This document shows, piece by piece, positions 7,494 through 16,497 of a stretch of 64,000 nt of DNA. Below the pieces are notes generated by a model. That model made no database searches, was not told the DNA's origin, and saw only the letters and a program-made list of their open reading frames with translations. This DNA is from CADEDH01 sp965216205. Lineage in GTDB: Bacteria; Actinomycetota; Acidimicrobiia; Acidimicrobiales; SZUA-35. The stretch lies in contig OZ244139.1 of the NCBI GenBank assembly GCA_965216205.1, positions 3,534,001-3,598,000 on the forward strand, given 5' to 3'. Position numbers and translations under genes: made by a program. Position 1 is the first letter of the stretch. Each line of letters starts with the position of its first letter.

Positions 7494-9836
7494 ATGCCGG
7501 CTTCGCCTCCCTCCCCCTCGCCGCCCCTCCCGGCCCCGCTCAGCGGGCTACGGGTCCTCGAGACCGCCACCGGCGTGGCTGGACCCTACGCCGGCCGGTT
7601 GCTGGCGATGCTCGGGGCCGACGTGGTGAAGGTGGAACCGCCCGAGGGCGACCCGGCCCGACGGCAACCGATCGACGACGAGCCCCTCGGTGGGCTCAGC
7701 CCGCTGTTCGTGCACCTCAACGCCGGCAAGCGGAACGCCCCGTCGGTCCCCGACGACTGGCCACAGCTGATCCTCGACGATCGGATCCGACCCGATATCC
7801 CCGCCGGGTGGTTGGGCGCTGACGGACCCACGGTGATCTCGACGACGCCATGGGGTGTCGACGGCCCCCGGGCGGGTCGGATCGCCGACGAGTTGCTCGT
7901 GCAGGCCCAGTCGGGCTTCCTCGGCTTCAACCTCGACGAGGGCGACACGCCCCTCCGGTTGCCGGGCTGGCCGGCCCAGTACATGGCGGGCGCGGTGGCG
8001 GCGGTCGGGGCGATGGCGGCCCTGCGCGACGGGGTCACCCACGTCGACGTGTCGTGGCTCGCCGCCTTCCTCACCAGCGTGGAGCTGGCCTACGCCGACG
8101 CGCTGCACTGCGAGCGCCCCCGGCAGCCAGTCGGTGCTCACCCACCGACCGCGTTCCCGTCGGGCGCGATCCGCTGCGCCGACGGGTTCGTCGCCCCGGG
8201 CTCGATCCGCGCCGTCGACTGGGAGATGCAGTGCCTCTTCTACGAGCGGCCCGACCTCATCGACGACCCGGAGTACACCAGCCGGCAGCGGCGGGTGGCC
8301 CACATCGACGAGCTGTGGGAGCTCATCACCCCCTGGTACGACGCTCGGACGAAGCGGGAGATCTTCCAGCTCGCGCTCGACACCCCATGGGCCGTCGGCA
8401 TGGTGATGACCCCGACCGACGCCCTCGACGATCCGCACCTCGCCGAGCGGGGTTTCCTCGTGCCGGTCGAGACGGCAGACGGTGAGACCCGAGGCATCGG
8501 CACGCTGTGGCGAGGCGACGGGCTGGAGGTGCCACCCTTACAGGTCCGGGAGCCCGGCGCCGACGAGCCACCTGCGTCCGCGCCGCTGGCCGCGGCCACG
8601 GAAGCGACCAGCCCCGCGTCCGGCGGTCTCCCGCTCACCCGGCTCGAGGGTCTTCGGATCCTGGAGATGACGGTGGCCTGGGCCGGCCCGTACGTCGGCA
8701 ACCTGCTGGCACCGCTCGGGGTGGAGGTGATCAAGCTCGAGGCCCAGGCTCCGTTCGACGGCTGGCGAGCGCTCCGCCCCTACGACCACGGCATGCGACC
8801 CGGCCAGGAGCACCTGGTGGACGACAACCGGTTCTTCGAGGCGAGCGGCCTCTTCAACGCGCTGAACCGGGGGAAGCGAGGGTGCGTCCTGAGCCTGGCG
8901 TCCGACGAGGGGCGGGAGGTCTTCCTCGACATGATCGGCCAGTTCGACGGGATCGTGGCCAACTTCTCGGCCAACGTCCTCCCGTCGCTCGGTCTCGACT
9001 GGGCCACGCTCGAGGGAGCGAATCCGGGGCTGGTGGTCGTGCGGATGCCGGCGTTCGGCATCGACGGCCCCTACAGCTCGGCCGCCGGCTACGGCTCGAT
9101 CGTGGAGGCGATGGGCGGGATCGGACATCGCCAGGGCTACGAGCGCGAGGGCGCTCGGATCTCCAACATCTACTACCCGGATCCGGTCGGCGGGATCCAT
9201 GCGGCGGTGGCGCTGATGGCCGGTCTCCACCGTCGCGACCTGACCGGTCGGGGCGGCGAGATCGATCTGTCCCAGCAGGAGGCGACGTGGAGCCTCCACG
9301 GCGACGCCTTGGTCCTGGCCAGCACCGGCGGGCGCGATGTCGGCCGGACCGGCAACCGGGAACCAGCAGAGGCGGATGGGCCGGCGTCGGTGTCTGGCAT
9401 CTACCCGACGGGTGACGACGGCTGGGTCGCGGTGGTCGGCGGGCCGGCGTGCCGACCGCTCGTCGCGGCCGCTGCCGACGCCGGCGCCGACGCGCTGATC
9501 GGCCCCGATGCGCTGATCAACGCGGTGGAAGCAGCCGGCGGCGCCGCCGCCCGGGTGCTCGACCCGTGGACGGCACCGGGGTTCGAGCCGATCGCGTCGA
9601 TGCTGGAAACGGTGGACCATCCGGTGACGGGCCCGGTCCGCCACGTCGCCAGCCCGTACGTGCTCGACGGCTCCCGCCCCGCGTCGAAGCGGCCAGCTCC
9701 CCTCTTCGACCAGCACACCGACGAGGTGCTCGCCGAACTCGCCGGCTACGGCGAGGTCCGCTTGGCTGAGCTCCGGGAGCGGGAGGTGATAGGCGGCGAG
9801 CTGCCGCCGCCGGCGTCGCTGGGCATCAGGTTCTGA
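7494..9836 (+). CDS. Fused two-domain CaiB/BaiF-type CoA-transferase
   Basis: A 780-residue protein made of two class III CoA-transferase domains in tandem, each starting with the same signature: LRVLETATGVAGPYAGRLLA near residue 19 and LRILEMTVAWAGPYVGNLLA near residue 384. The family moves CoA between carboxylic acids through an aspartyl-CoA intermediate. The second domain has the expected catalytic Asp (about residue 563, YPDPVGGIHAAV); the matching place in the first domain reads WPAQYMAGAVAAV, without a clear Asp, so the N-terminal half may be structural. Single-domain relatives are about 400 residues and form interlocked dimers. The substrate is unknown. Confidence 0.86.
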   Translation: MPASPPSPSPPLPAPLSGLRVLETATGVAGPYAGRLLAMLGADVVKVEPPEGDPARRQPIDDEPLGGLSPLFVHLNAGKRNAPSVPDDWPQLILDDRIRPDIPAGWLGADGPTVISTTPWGVDGPRAGRIADELLVQAQSGFLGFNLDEGDTPLRLPGWPAQYMAGAVAAVGAMAALRDGVTHVDVSWLAAFLTSVELAYADALHCERPRQPVGAHPPTAFPSGAIRCADGFVAPGSIRAVDWEMQCLFYERPDLIDDPEYTSRQRRVAHIDELWELITPWYDARTKREIFQLALDTPWAVGMVMTPTDALDDPHLAERGFLVPVETADGETRGIGTLWRGDGLEVPPLQVREPGADEPPASAPLAAATEATSPASGGLPLTRLEGLRILEMTVAWAGPYVGNLLAPLGVEVIKLEAQAPFDGWRALRPYDHGMRPGQEHLVDDNRFFEASGLFNALNRGKRGCVLSLASDEGREVFLDMIGQFDGIVANFSANVLPSLGLDWATLEGANPGLVVVRMPAFGIDGPYSSAAGYGSIVEAMGGIGHRQGYEREGARISNIYYPDPVGGIHAAVALMAGLHRRDLTGRGGEIDLSQQEATWSLHGDALVLASTGGRDVGRTGNREPAEADGPASVSGIYPTGDDGWVAVVGGPACRPLVAAAADAGADALIGPDALINAVEAAGGAAARVLDPWTAPGFEPIASMLETVDHPVTGPVRHVASPYVLDGSRPASKRPAPLFDQHTDEVLAELAGYGEVRLAELREREVIGGELPPPASLGIRF

Positions 9837-9863
9837 CGTTCTGACCGGTGACCCCACGTCGTC

Positions 9864-9899
9864 TTACATCGTTTGTAACGAGTGTAATCTCTGATGTAA
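9864..9899. promoter_or_regulatory. TGTAA repeats, candidate operator for the desaturase-paaX operon
   Basis: An AT-rich stretch in the 72-bp gap before the desaturase contains an inverted repeat TTACA (9864-9868) and TGTAA (9874-9878), then two more TGTAA copies at 9883-9887 and 9895-9899. The last copy ends 9 bp before the GTG start. The spacing places this over the likely promoter, so binding here would block transcription. The coupled PaaX-family protein is the obvious candidate binder, by inference. Confidence 0.5.
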
Positions 9900-9908
9900 T
9901 ATGCGGGC

Positions 9909-10904
9909 GTGACCGCAGCACCAGCCAAGGCAGCGCCGAGCCACGACGAGCTCCTCGAACAGATGACCGGCGGTCTCGCCCCGGCCGGCCTCGCCCCGTT
10001 CGCCGGCACCGACCGCCTGCGGCCCGACGGCCGACCGAAGCCGGCGTTCCGGGCCGAGCTGCGCGAGATCGACGACGTCCGCAACGTGGTCACCACGATC
10101 AGCTCGCTGGCGCTGCCGGTGGCACTCGTGGCGACCGTGATCGCGCTCGAGCACTGGCTGGCCGTCATCGTGGCGATCCCGGTCATGGGAATCCTCCAGA
10201 ACCGGCTGTTCATCCTCCACCACGAGGGGGCCCACCGGCTGCTGTTCTCCAACCGCCGGTGGAACGACTGGATCGGCGTGGTCCTCCTCGGGTGGCTGGC
10301 CTTCGGGACGGGCACCCACAGCTACCGGCGGGGCCACGCCAACCACCACCGCGACGAGTTCGGCCCCAAGGAGCCCGACTTCCTCCTCTACTCCTTCTAC
10401 CCGATCACCGCGAAGTCGCTGCGCCGCAAGCTCACCCGCGACGCCACCGGTGTGTCGGCCTACCGCATCCTCAAGCCCCGCTTCACCGGGCTGCTCAAGC
10501 GCCGATACCTGACGAACAGCCTCCGCTTCCTCGCCGGCCAGGTGGCGGTGTTCGGCCTGTTCCTACTCGCCGGCCACCCGTGGCTCTACCTTCTCCTGTG
10601 GGTCCTCCCGTACGCGTCGGTGTATCAGGTGCTCAACCGGCTCCGGGCCATCGCCGAGCACGGAGGTCTCACCCGATCGCCGGACCGGCGGGTGACCTCC
10701 CATCACGTGCGCCAGTCGTGGTTGTCGTCGATCATCATCGTCCCCTACGGCGTTGGATGGCACCTCGCCCACCATGTCGATTCGGGCATCCCGTTCCGGA
10801 ACCTGCCCGCCTTCACCCGGGTGCTGGAGGAGGACGGGTACATCACCGCCGAGCACACCTGGCCGTCGTACCGGGCGCTGTGGCGGGCCTTGGCCGCTGG
10901 ATGA
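9909..10904 (+). CDS. Membrane fatty acid desaturase
   Basis: A 331-residue integral membrane di-iron enzyme that introduces a double bond or hydroxyl into a fatty acyl chain. The three histidine boxes are visible: HHEGAH at 104-109, HANHH at 143-147 and HLAHH at 285-289. Hydrophobic segments lie around residues 63-97, 120-135, 205-245 and 270-283. The GTG at 9909 is favoured because it sits just after the TGTAA repeats. The stop overlaps the PaaX gene by ATGA, so the enzyme and its probable regulator are translationally coupled. Whether the substrate is a phospholipid acyl chain or an acyl-CoA is not known. Confidence 0.85.
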   Translation: MTAAPAKAAPSHDELLEQMTGGLAPAGLAPFAGTDRLRPDGRPKPAFRAELREIDDVRNVVTTISSLALPVALVATVIALEHWLAVIVAIPVMGILQNRLFILHHEGAHRLLFSNRRWNDWIGVVLLGWLAFGTGTHSYRRGHANHHRDEFGPKEPDFLLYSFYPITAKSLRRKLTRDATGVSAYRILKPRFTGLLKRRYLTNSLRFLAGQVAVFGLFLLAGHPWLYLLLWVLPYASVYQVLNRLRAIAEHGGLTRSPDRRVTSHHVRQSWLSSIIIVPYGVGWHLAHHVDSGIPFRNLPAFTRVLEEDGYITAEHTWPSYRALWRALAAG

Positions 10905-11728
10905 CCGACGCCGAAGCGGACGCCGAGACCAGCATCGAGCGCCTGCTCCGCCCGCTCTCGGCCCGCAGCCTCGTCGCCTCGGCCCTGCTGGGCACCCACC
11001 CACCGACGCTCCCGGGCGCGCTGCTCGTGGCGTTGGGCGAGCGCTTCGGGATCAGTGGCGGCACCGTCAGGGTCGCCCTCAGCCGGATGGTCGAGCGGGG
11101 CGAGCTGACCAACGACGCCGGCGTCTACGCGCTCGCCGGGGAACTCCTCGAACGTCAGGAGCGGCAGGACCGGAGCCGAGCCGACCGCCCGCAGACGCCG
11201 TGGGACGGTACCTGGGAGCAGGCCGTGGTCACGGGATCCGGCCGGTCGGCGCCCGACCGCAACCGCCTTCGGACGGCGCTCACGGCGCTCGGGCTGGGCG
11301 AGGTGCGGGAGGGCGTGTGGATGCGACCGGCCAACCTCGACCCCCTTCGGCTGCCGAGCGCCAGAGCTGTGGTCGACGAACAGGCGGACTGGTTCACCGT
11401 CACATCGATCGACGACGATCGGGCCTCGGCGTTGGTCGGCCACCTCTTCGACCTCGACGGCTGGGCCGCCACCAGCGTCGCCCTACGGTCTGCCCTCGTC
11501 GGGGCGCAAGTCGATCTCGAGGTCGACGACGACGCCGTGGTCTCCGGGTTCACGCTCGCATCGGCGACGCTCCGCCACCTCGTGCACGACCCGGACCTCC
11601 CGGCTGCGCTCATCCCCAGCTCCTGGCCGGCGGAGGACCTGCGCCGAGCCTACGACGACTACGAGCACGCCTACCAGCAGCTCCTCCGCCGCTTCTTCCG
11701 CACCGTCCGATCCCCCACCCCCTCCTGA
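10901..11728 (+). CDS. PaaX family transcriptional regulator
   Basis: A 275-residue protein with a winged-helix N-terminus (LPGALLVALGERFGISGGTVRVALSRMVERGEL, about residues 33-67) and the PaaX C-terminal region containing WDGTWEQAVV and REGVWMRP. PaaX is known as the phenylacetyl-CoA-responsive repressor of phenylacetate breakdown, and relatives respond to other acyl-CoAs. Here no phenylacetate gene is nearby; the gene is coupled by a 4-bp overlap to a fatty acid desaturase, so control of lipid desaturation is the natural inference. The ATG at 10901 was chosen for that overlap and for the domain start. Confidence 0.86.
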   Translation: MTDAEADAETSIERLLRPLSARSLVASALLGTHPPTLPGALLVALGERFGISGGTVRVALSRMVERGELTNDAGVYALAGELLERQERQDRSRADRPQTPWDGTWEQAVVTGSGRSAPDRNRLRTALTALGLGEVREGVWMRPANLDPLRLPSARAVVDEQADWFTVTSIDDDRASALVGHLFDLDGWAATSVALRSALVGAQVDLEVDDDAVVSGFTLASATLRHLVHDPDLPAALIPSSWPAEDLRRAYDDYEHAYQQLLRRFFRTVRSPTPS

Positions 11729-11766
11729 CCCCCAACCCGAGCCGCTCCCGCCGCCCCACTCGTCCG

Positions 11767-11932
11767 GCGGACCCAGGTGCCACCCGGGCGGCTTCTGGCG
11801 GACCCAGGTGCCGGCGACGGGAGCTCGGTCCGCCAGAACGCAGGAGGGCGGGAGCCACATCCGCCAGAACGACTCGCAGCGGGAGCTGGGTCCGCCAGAA
11901 CGCAGGGGCTCTGAGGTGGGTCAGCCGGAACG
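11767..11932. repeat. Intergenic cluster of repeats with core TCCGCCAGAACG
   Basis: In the gap between the convergent paaX-like and acetoacetyl-CoA synthetase genes, TCCGCCAGAACG occurs at 11829-11840, 11860-11871 and 11891-11902, with a diverged copy at 11921-11932. The reverse form TTCTGGCGGA lies at 11793-11802. A separate 16-bp direct repeat, GGCGGACCCAGGTGCC, is at 11767-11782 and 11797-11812. The inverted copies could form hairpins and serve as a two-way terminator. The repeat differs from the 5005-5148 cluster but shares the CAGAAC ending and the mixed orientation. Confidence 0.8.
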
Positions 11933-11962
11933 GGGGCGGGGCGGTGGTTCGGGTCGACGGTG

Positions 11963-13927
11963 TCAGGCGAGGGCGGCGGGGAAGTGGTCGAGCGCTTCGG
12001 GGTTGGCGAGCGCCTCGACGTTCTTCACCGGGCGGCCGTGGACGACGTCGGTCACCGCGAGCTCGACGATCTTGCCCGACCGAGTGCGGGGGATGTCGGG
12101 CACGGCGGCGACGACCGCCGGCACGTGCCGTGGCGAGCACTTCGACCGGAGGTCGGCCTTGATCCGCCCGACCAGCTCGTCGGTGAGCGCCACGCCTTCG
12201 GCGAGGCGGACGAACAGCACCACCCGGGTGTCGCCGTCCCACTGCTGCCCGATCGCGATCGCCTCCACGATCTCGTCGAGCTGCTCCACCACGCGGTAGA
12301 TCTCGGCCGTGCCGATCCGAACCCCCGAGGCGTTCAGGGTCGCATCCGACCGGCCGTGGATGATCATGCCCCCGCGCTCGGTCCACGAGGCGTAGTCGCC
12401 GTGGGCCCAGACGCCGTCGAAGCGTTCGAAGTAGGCGGCGCGGTAGCGGCTGCCGTCGTCGTCGGCCCAGAACCCGAGCGGCATCGACGGGAAGGGGTTC
12501 GTGCACACCAGCTCGCCCTTCACCCCCGGCCCCAGCGGCCGCCCATCGTCGTCGAAGACCTCGATCGCGAGCCCGAGGGCCTTGCCCTGGATCTCACCGG
12601 CGTACACGGGCCTCGTCGGATCGCCGATCACCAGGCAGCCACACAGATCGGTCCCGCCGGAGATCGATGCCAGATGCACGTCGTCGGCCACCGACCCGTA
12701 CACCCACTCGAACGCCTCGGGGCTGAGGGGCGAACCGGTCGAGCAGATGGTGCGTAGCGACTCGAACGAGTACCGGTCACGGGGCACGACGCCGGACTTC
12801 ATCACCGCGTCGATGTACTTGGCCGACACCCCGAGCAGGGTCGCGTCGTAGCGGTCGGCCACCTCGAAGAGCGCATCCGGCTCTGGGTGGGCCGGGTTGC
12901 CGTCGTAGCAGATCACGGTCGCCCCCGACGCGAGACAGGAGACCAGCCAGTTCCACATCATCCACCCGCAGGTGGTGAAGTAGAACACCCGGTCGCCGGC
13001 CCCGACGTCGGCGTGGAGTTGTTGCTCGCTCAGGTGCTTCAGCAGCACGCCGCCGGCGCGATGCACGATGCACTTGGGCTTCCCGGTCGTGCCCGACGAG
13101 TACAGGATGTAGAGCGGGTGGTCGGCCGGCAGCGGCGTGAACCGCAGCTCGGCGTCGGCGTGTCGGCCCAGTGCCGCGCCCCACAGCTCGATCGAGCCGG
13201 GCCCGGCGTCGTCGCCGGAGCCGAGATCGGGCTCGGCGTCGAGGTAGCCGACGACGAGCGTCGTGGTCACGGTAGGCAACTGGGCCCGGATCTCGTCGAG
13301 CCGTTCGAGGCAGTCGAACTCGCGCCCGCCGTAGCGATAGCCGTCGGCGGCGACGAGCACGGTCGGCTCGGTCTGCCCGAACCGGTCGACCACGCCGTCG
13401 ACGCCGAAGTCGGACGACGTCGACGTGAACACGGCCCCGATCGAGGCGGCGGCGAGAAAGGCGACGATCGTCTCCGGGCAGTGCGGCATCCAGACCGCGA
13501 CCCGGTCACCGGGTCCGACGCCCGCCTCGGTCAGGACTGCGGCGGCCGCCGCGACCTCGGCCCGGAGCCGATCCCAGGTGACCGTCCGTTCGGCTCCGTC
13601 CTCGCGGCGGAAGACGATCGCGTGCTCGCCGGCGCCCGGACGTCGGCGAAGGAGGTTCTCGGCGAAGTTGAGGGTCGCATCGGGCAGGAAGCTGGTCTCG
13701 GCGATGGTGTCGCCGACCCGCACGTCGGCCTCGCCAGGGTCGCCGATCACCTCGCACCACTCCCAGATCGACCGCCAGAACGGCCCTGGCTGGTCCACCG
13801 ACCACCGCCACAGCGCTGCGGTGTCGGCGGCGGCGGGGGCGACCGTCCGGCGGAATCGATCGATTCGGGCTCGGCCGACCCGGTCGGGGCCGGGCGACCA
13901 GAGGGGGGATGGGTCACGATCGGTCAT
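11963..13927 (-). CDS. Acetoacetyl-CoA synthetase
   Basis: A 654-residue adenylate-forming enzyme that should activate acetoacetate with ATP and CoA. It has the N-terminal acetyl-CoA synthetase-type segment (FWRSIWEWCEVIG), the phosphate-binding loop YSSGTTGKPK, and the later STGSPLSPEAFEWVYG, HGRSDATLNASGVRIG and TRSGKIVE motifs, the last carrying the catalytic Lys. The length and the SGGTDLCGC segment fit acetoacetyl-CoA synthetase better than acetyl-CoA synthetase. It stands alone between a repeat-rich convergent gap and a divergent membrane protein. It would link ketone bodies or polyhydroxybutyrate breakdown to central metabolism. Confidence 0.85.
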   Translation of the reverse strand: MTDRDPSPLWSPGPDRVGRARIDRFRRTVAPAAADTAALWRWSVDQPGPFWRSIWEWCEVIGDPGEADVRVGDTIAETSFLPDATLNFAENLLRRRPGAGEHAIVFRREDGAERTVTWDRLRAEVAAAAAVLTEAGVGPGDRVAVWMPHCPETIVAFLAAASIGAVFTSTSSDFGVDGVVDRFGQTEPTVLVAADGYRYGGREFDCLERLDEIRAQLPTVTTTLVVGYLDAEPDLGSGDDAGPGSIELWGAALGRHADAELRFTPLPADHPLYILYSSGTTGKPKCIVHRAGGVLLKHLSEQQLHADVGAGDRVFYFTTCGWMMWNWLVSCLASGATVICYDGNPAHPEPDALFEVADRYDATLLGVSAKYIDAVMKSGVVPRDRYSFESLRTICSTGSPLSPEAFEWVYGSVADDVHLASISGGTDLCGCLVIGDPTRPVYAGEIQGKALGLAIEVFDDDGRPLGPGVKGELVCTNPFPSMPLGFWADDDGSRYRAAYFERFDGVWAHGDYASWTERGGMIIHGRSDATLNASGVRIGTAEIYRVVEQLDEIVEAIAIGQQWDGDTRVVLFVRLAEGVALTDELVGRIKADLRSKCSPRHVPAVVAAVPDIPRTRSGKIVELAVTDVVHGRPVKNVEALANPEALDHFPAALA

Positions 13928-14019
13928 CGGATCGATCCTAGGATGCCGGCGACCGCTGGGCGGAGCGTGAGCCCGGCCGCCGAGAAATCCAGCGGCGAAG
14001 CAGTAGCATCGGAGGCGCT

Positions 14020-14508
14020 ATGAGCGACTTCCAGCAAGCCCAGCCCGGCTGGTACCCGACCGGCGATGGCTACCAGCGGTATTGGGACGGCCAGCAGTGG
14101 ACCGAGCACCGCGCCCCCCTCCAGGACTCGGCCCCCCAGCCCTACCAGGCACCCCAGCAGCCGGGCTACGGGCAGCCGGGCACGGCGGTCACCTCGAACG
14201 ACAACGGCATCGCGGTGCTGGCCCACCTCGGGGGTCTGCTCTTCGGCTTTCTCGTGCCGCTCATCATCTACCTCATCAAGAAGGACGAGTCGCCGTACCT
14301 GAAGCACCACTCGGCGGAGGCGCTCAACTTCCAGATCACGGTCTTCATCGCCCTGATGGTGTCTGCGGTGCTGTTCCTCGTGATCATCGGGATCTTCACG
14401 TTCCTGGCGGTCCTCGTGGCGAGCTGGGTGTTCGGCATCATCGCCGCCATCGCCGCCAACAAGGGCGAGTGGTACCGCTACCCGATGACGATCCGGATGA
14501 TCTCCTGA
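14020..14508 (+). CDS. DUF2510 and DUF4870 membrane protein
   Basis: A 162-residue protein. Its N-terminus has the DUF2510 pattern (GWYPTGDGYQRYWDGQQWT), a short actinobacterial motif of unknown role, followed by a Pro/Gln-rich linker (residues 40-55). The C-terminal DUF4870 has membrane helices around 66-86 and 105-150, with the conserved LKHHSAEALNFQ segment between them. No enzymatic residues are seen. It is a stand-alone gene, divergent from the acetoacetyl-CoA synthetase and convergent with nagA. Confidence 0.85.
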   Translation: MSDFQQAQPGWYPTGDGYQRYWDGQQWTEHRAPLQDSAPQPYQAPQQPGYGQPGTAVTSNDNGIAVLAHLGGLLFGFLVPLIIYLIKKDESPYLKHHSAEALNFQITVFIALMVSAVLFLVIIGIFTFLAVLVASWVFGIIAAIAANKGEWYRYPMTIRMIS

Positions 14509-14562
14509 CCACGCCGTAGCGGGCGACCAGCGGGCGGTCAGCGAACGACCAGCCGGCGGGCC

Positions 14563-15678
14563 CTATCGGGCGTCGTGCAGGAGCTGACCGGCGACGAAGG
14601 TCAGCACCGCCCGACCGTCGGCATCGAGCGCGACCACGTCGGCCCGACGGCCGACCTCGATCCGGCCGCGGTCGGTCAACCCGAGGCAGCTGGCCGGTAT
14701 CTCGGTGACCGTCGCAACCGCCTCGGCCAGGCTGCAACCGGTGAAGGCGACGAGGTTGCCGACCGCCCGGTCGAGCCCGATCGACGACCCGGCCAACGTC
14801 CCGTCGAACAGGCGGACGGCGTCGTCCGGTGAGGCCGCCGCGGTGCCCATGAACGGCACGGCATCGCTGACGGCGATGAGCCGGTTGCCGGCGAGGCGCC
14901 ACGCCAGACGGACCACGTCGGGATCGACGTGCACACCGTCGACGATCATCCCCACGTACACCGGCTCGACGAGCAGTGCGGTGGCCAGCCCGACGTCGCG
15001 GTGGTGGACCCCCGACATGGCGTTGAACAGGTGGGTGCCCATCGTGGCCCCCGCGTCGAAGGCGGCCCGGGCCTGGGCCGGCGTGGCCTCGCTGTGCCCG
15101 ACCGACACCACCACCCCCTGCCGGGTGAGGGCGTTCACCATCGCCGTGGCCCCACTGAGCTCCGGGGCCAGGGTGACGAGCCGGACACCGCCGGCCGGCG
15201 TGTAGTCGACGGGCACGTCGTCGGGGACGCGTTGGAGCAGCTCGCGGGAGTGGGCGCCATGCCTCGACGGTGCCAGCCACGGACCCTCGATGTGCCACCC
15301 GATGGGGTCGGCACCGCCCTTCGCCAGCTCACCCGACGCCGGCGGTCCCGACCGCCAGGCGTTGAACGCCTCGCGGCGTCGGCTGTAGCCATTGGTGGTG
15401 AGGGTCGGCAGGAACGAGGTGACCCCGACCTCGACCAGGCGACCGGCGAGCGCCCACATCGACGCCGGATCCCGCTGGAGGTCGAGCCCCCACCCCCCGT
15501 TGATCTGCAGGTCGATGAAGCCGGGAACGATCCTGAGGCCGCTCGCATCGACCACCTCGCCGTGGCTGTCCGCGTCGCCGGAGATGACCCCGTCGACGAT
15601 GTTGAGGTCGAACTCCTGCCAACCGGTCGGGGTGAGGACATCGCCGCCGCAGATCAGGTGCGAGCTGGCGGCCGCCAT
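14563..15678 (-). CDS. nagA: N-acetylglucosamine-6-phosphate deacetylase
   Basis: A 371-residue amidohydrolase that should remove acetate from N-acetylglucosamine 6-phosphate, feeding amino sugars to glycolysis or wall synthesis. Family marks are PGFIDLQINGG near 52-62, HIEGP with metal ligand Glu131, His195 in VGHSEAT, His216 in THLFNAM, DGVH at 247-250 and catalytic Asp272 in VSDAV. The dipeptide pattern fits the single-metal NagA type. No nagB or sugar transporter is adjacent. The 102-bp gap before the DsbA-like gene holds no clear signal. Confidence 0.9.
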   Translation of the reverse strand: MAAASSHLICGGDVLTPTGWQEFDLNIVDGVISGDADSHGEVVDASGLRIVPGFIDLQINGGWGLDLQRDPASMWALAGRLVEVGVTSFLPTLTTNGYSRRREAFNAWRSGPPASGELAKGGADPIGWHIEGPWLAPSRHGAHSRELLQRVPDDVPVDYTPAGGVRLVTLAPELSGATAMVNALTRQGVVVSVGHSEATPAQARAAFDAGATMGTHLFNAMSGVHHRDVGLATALLVEPVYVGMIVDGVHVDPDVVRLAWRLAGNRLIAVSDAVPFMGTAAASPDDAVRLFDGTLAGSSIGLDRAVGNLVAFTGCSLAEAVATVTEIPASCLGLTDRGRIEVGRRADVVALDADGRAVLTFVAGQLLHDAR

Positions 15679-15780
15679 CAGCGAGCCGTGTTTCCGGGGA
15701 AGGCTCCGCCGCCGACCATCACCTGGATCATCACCTGGACCGGCCCGCCGCGCCGGTGCGATCTCCGCATCCCCGCGAGT

Positions 15781-16497
15781 CTACGTAGTCGCGGAATCCT
15801 CGGCGGCGGACCGACGGGTGGCCAGCCGCCGCTCCAGTACGATCACGAACGTGTCGGGGTCCTGTGCCCCCTGCACCGCCGCGGCGCGATCGATGACGAA
15901 CGTGGGGACCCCGGTCATGAAGTTCGCTTCGGCGTACTCGAGGTGCTCGTCGACCTCGCGCTGACCGTCGTCGCCGTCGAGCCAGGCCCGAGCCTGGTCG
16001 GCGTCGATGCCGACCTCGGCGGCGAGCCGGACGAGCGTGTCGAGCTCGCCGATCGGCTCGCCCTCGGTGAAGTAGGCGGCCAGCAGCCGCTCCTTCAGCT
16101 CGGCCTGGCACCCGAGGCGCTCGGCGAGCACCAGCAGGCGGTGGGCGGCGAGCGTGTTGGAGCGCTTGGCGATGTCGAGCCGGAACCCGAGGCCCTCCCC
16201 CGCGGCCTCGGTGCTGACCCGCTGGATGATCTGGTCGGCGGCGGCCGGCCCGCCGAACTTCTTCTCGTACACCTCCCGCACCAGTCGGGACTCACCGACA
16301 GGGACCGTCGGGTCGAGCATGAACGATCGGTACGACACGTCGACGCCCACGTCGGGATGGGCGTCGGCGAAGCGCTCGAGGGCGGTCTCGAACCGACGCT
16401 TGCCGATGTAGCACCACGGGCAGATCACGTCGGACCAGATCTCCACCGACAGCGTCTCGGTCGGCGCTTCGGTCGCCACCTCTGCATCGGTGCTCAT
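15781..16497 (-). CDS. DsbA family oxidoreductase (FrnE-like)
   Basis: A 238-residue thioredoxin-fold protein with the active site CPWC (Cys26 and Cys29) in SDVICPWCYIGKRRFE and a helical insertion, as in the FrnE/2-hydroxychromene isomerase subgroup of the DsbA family. The cis-Pro loop is TGVPTFVID near residue 195. No signal peptide is present, so it is a cytoplasmic thiol oxidoreductase or isomerase. Its start overlaps the end of the acyl-CoA ligase gene by 4 bp, so both are made from one message; the functional link is unknown. Confidence 0.87.
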   Translation of the reverse strand: MSTDAEVATEAPTETLSVEIWSDVICPWCYIGKRRFETALERFADAHPDVGVDVSYRSFMLDPTVPVGESRLVREVYEKKFGGPAAADQIIQRVSTEAAGEGLGFRLDIAKRSNTLAAHRLLVLAERLGCQAELKERLLAAYFTEGEPIGELDTLVRLAAEVGIDADQARAWLDGDDGQREVDEHLEYAEANFMTGVPTFVIDRAAAVQGAQDPDTFVIVLERRLATRRSAAEDSATT

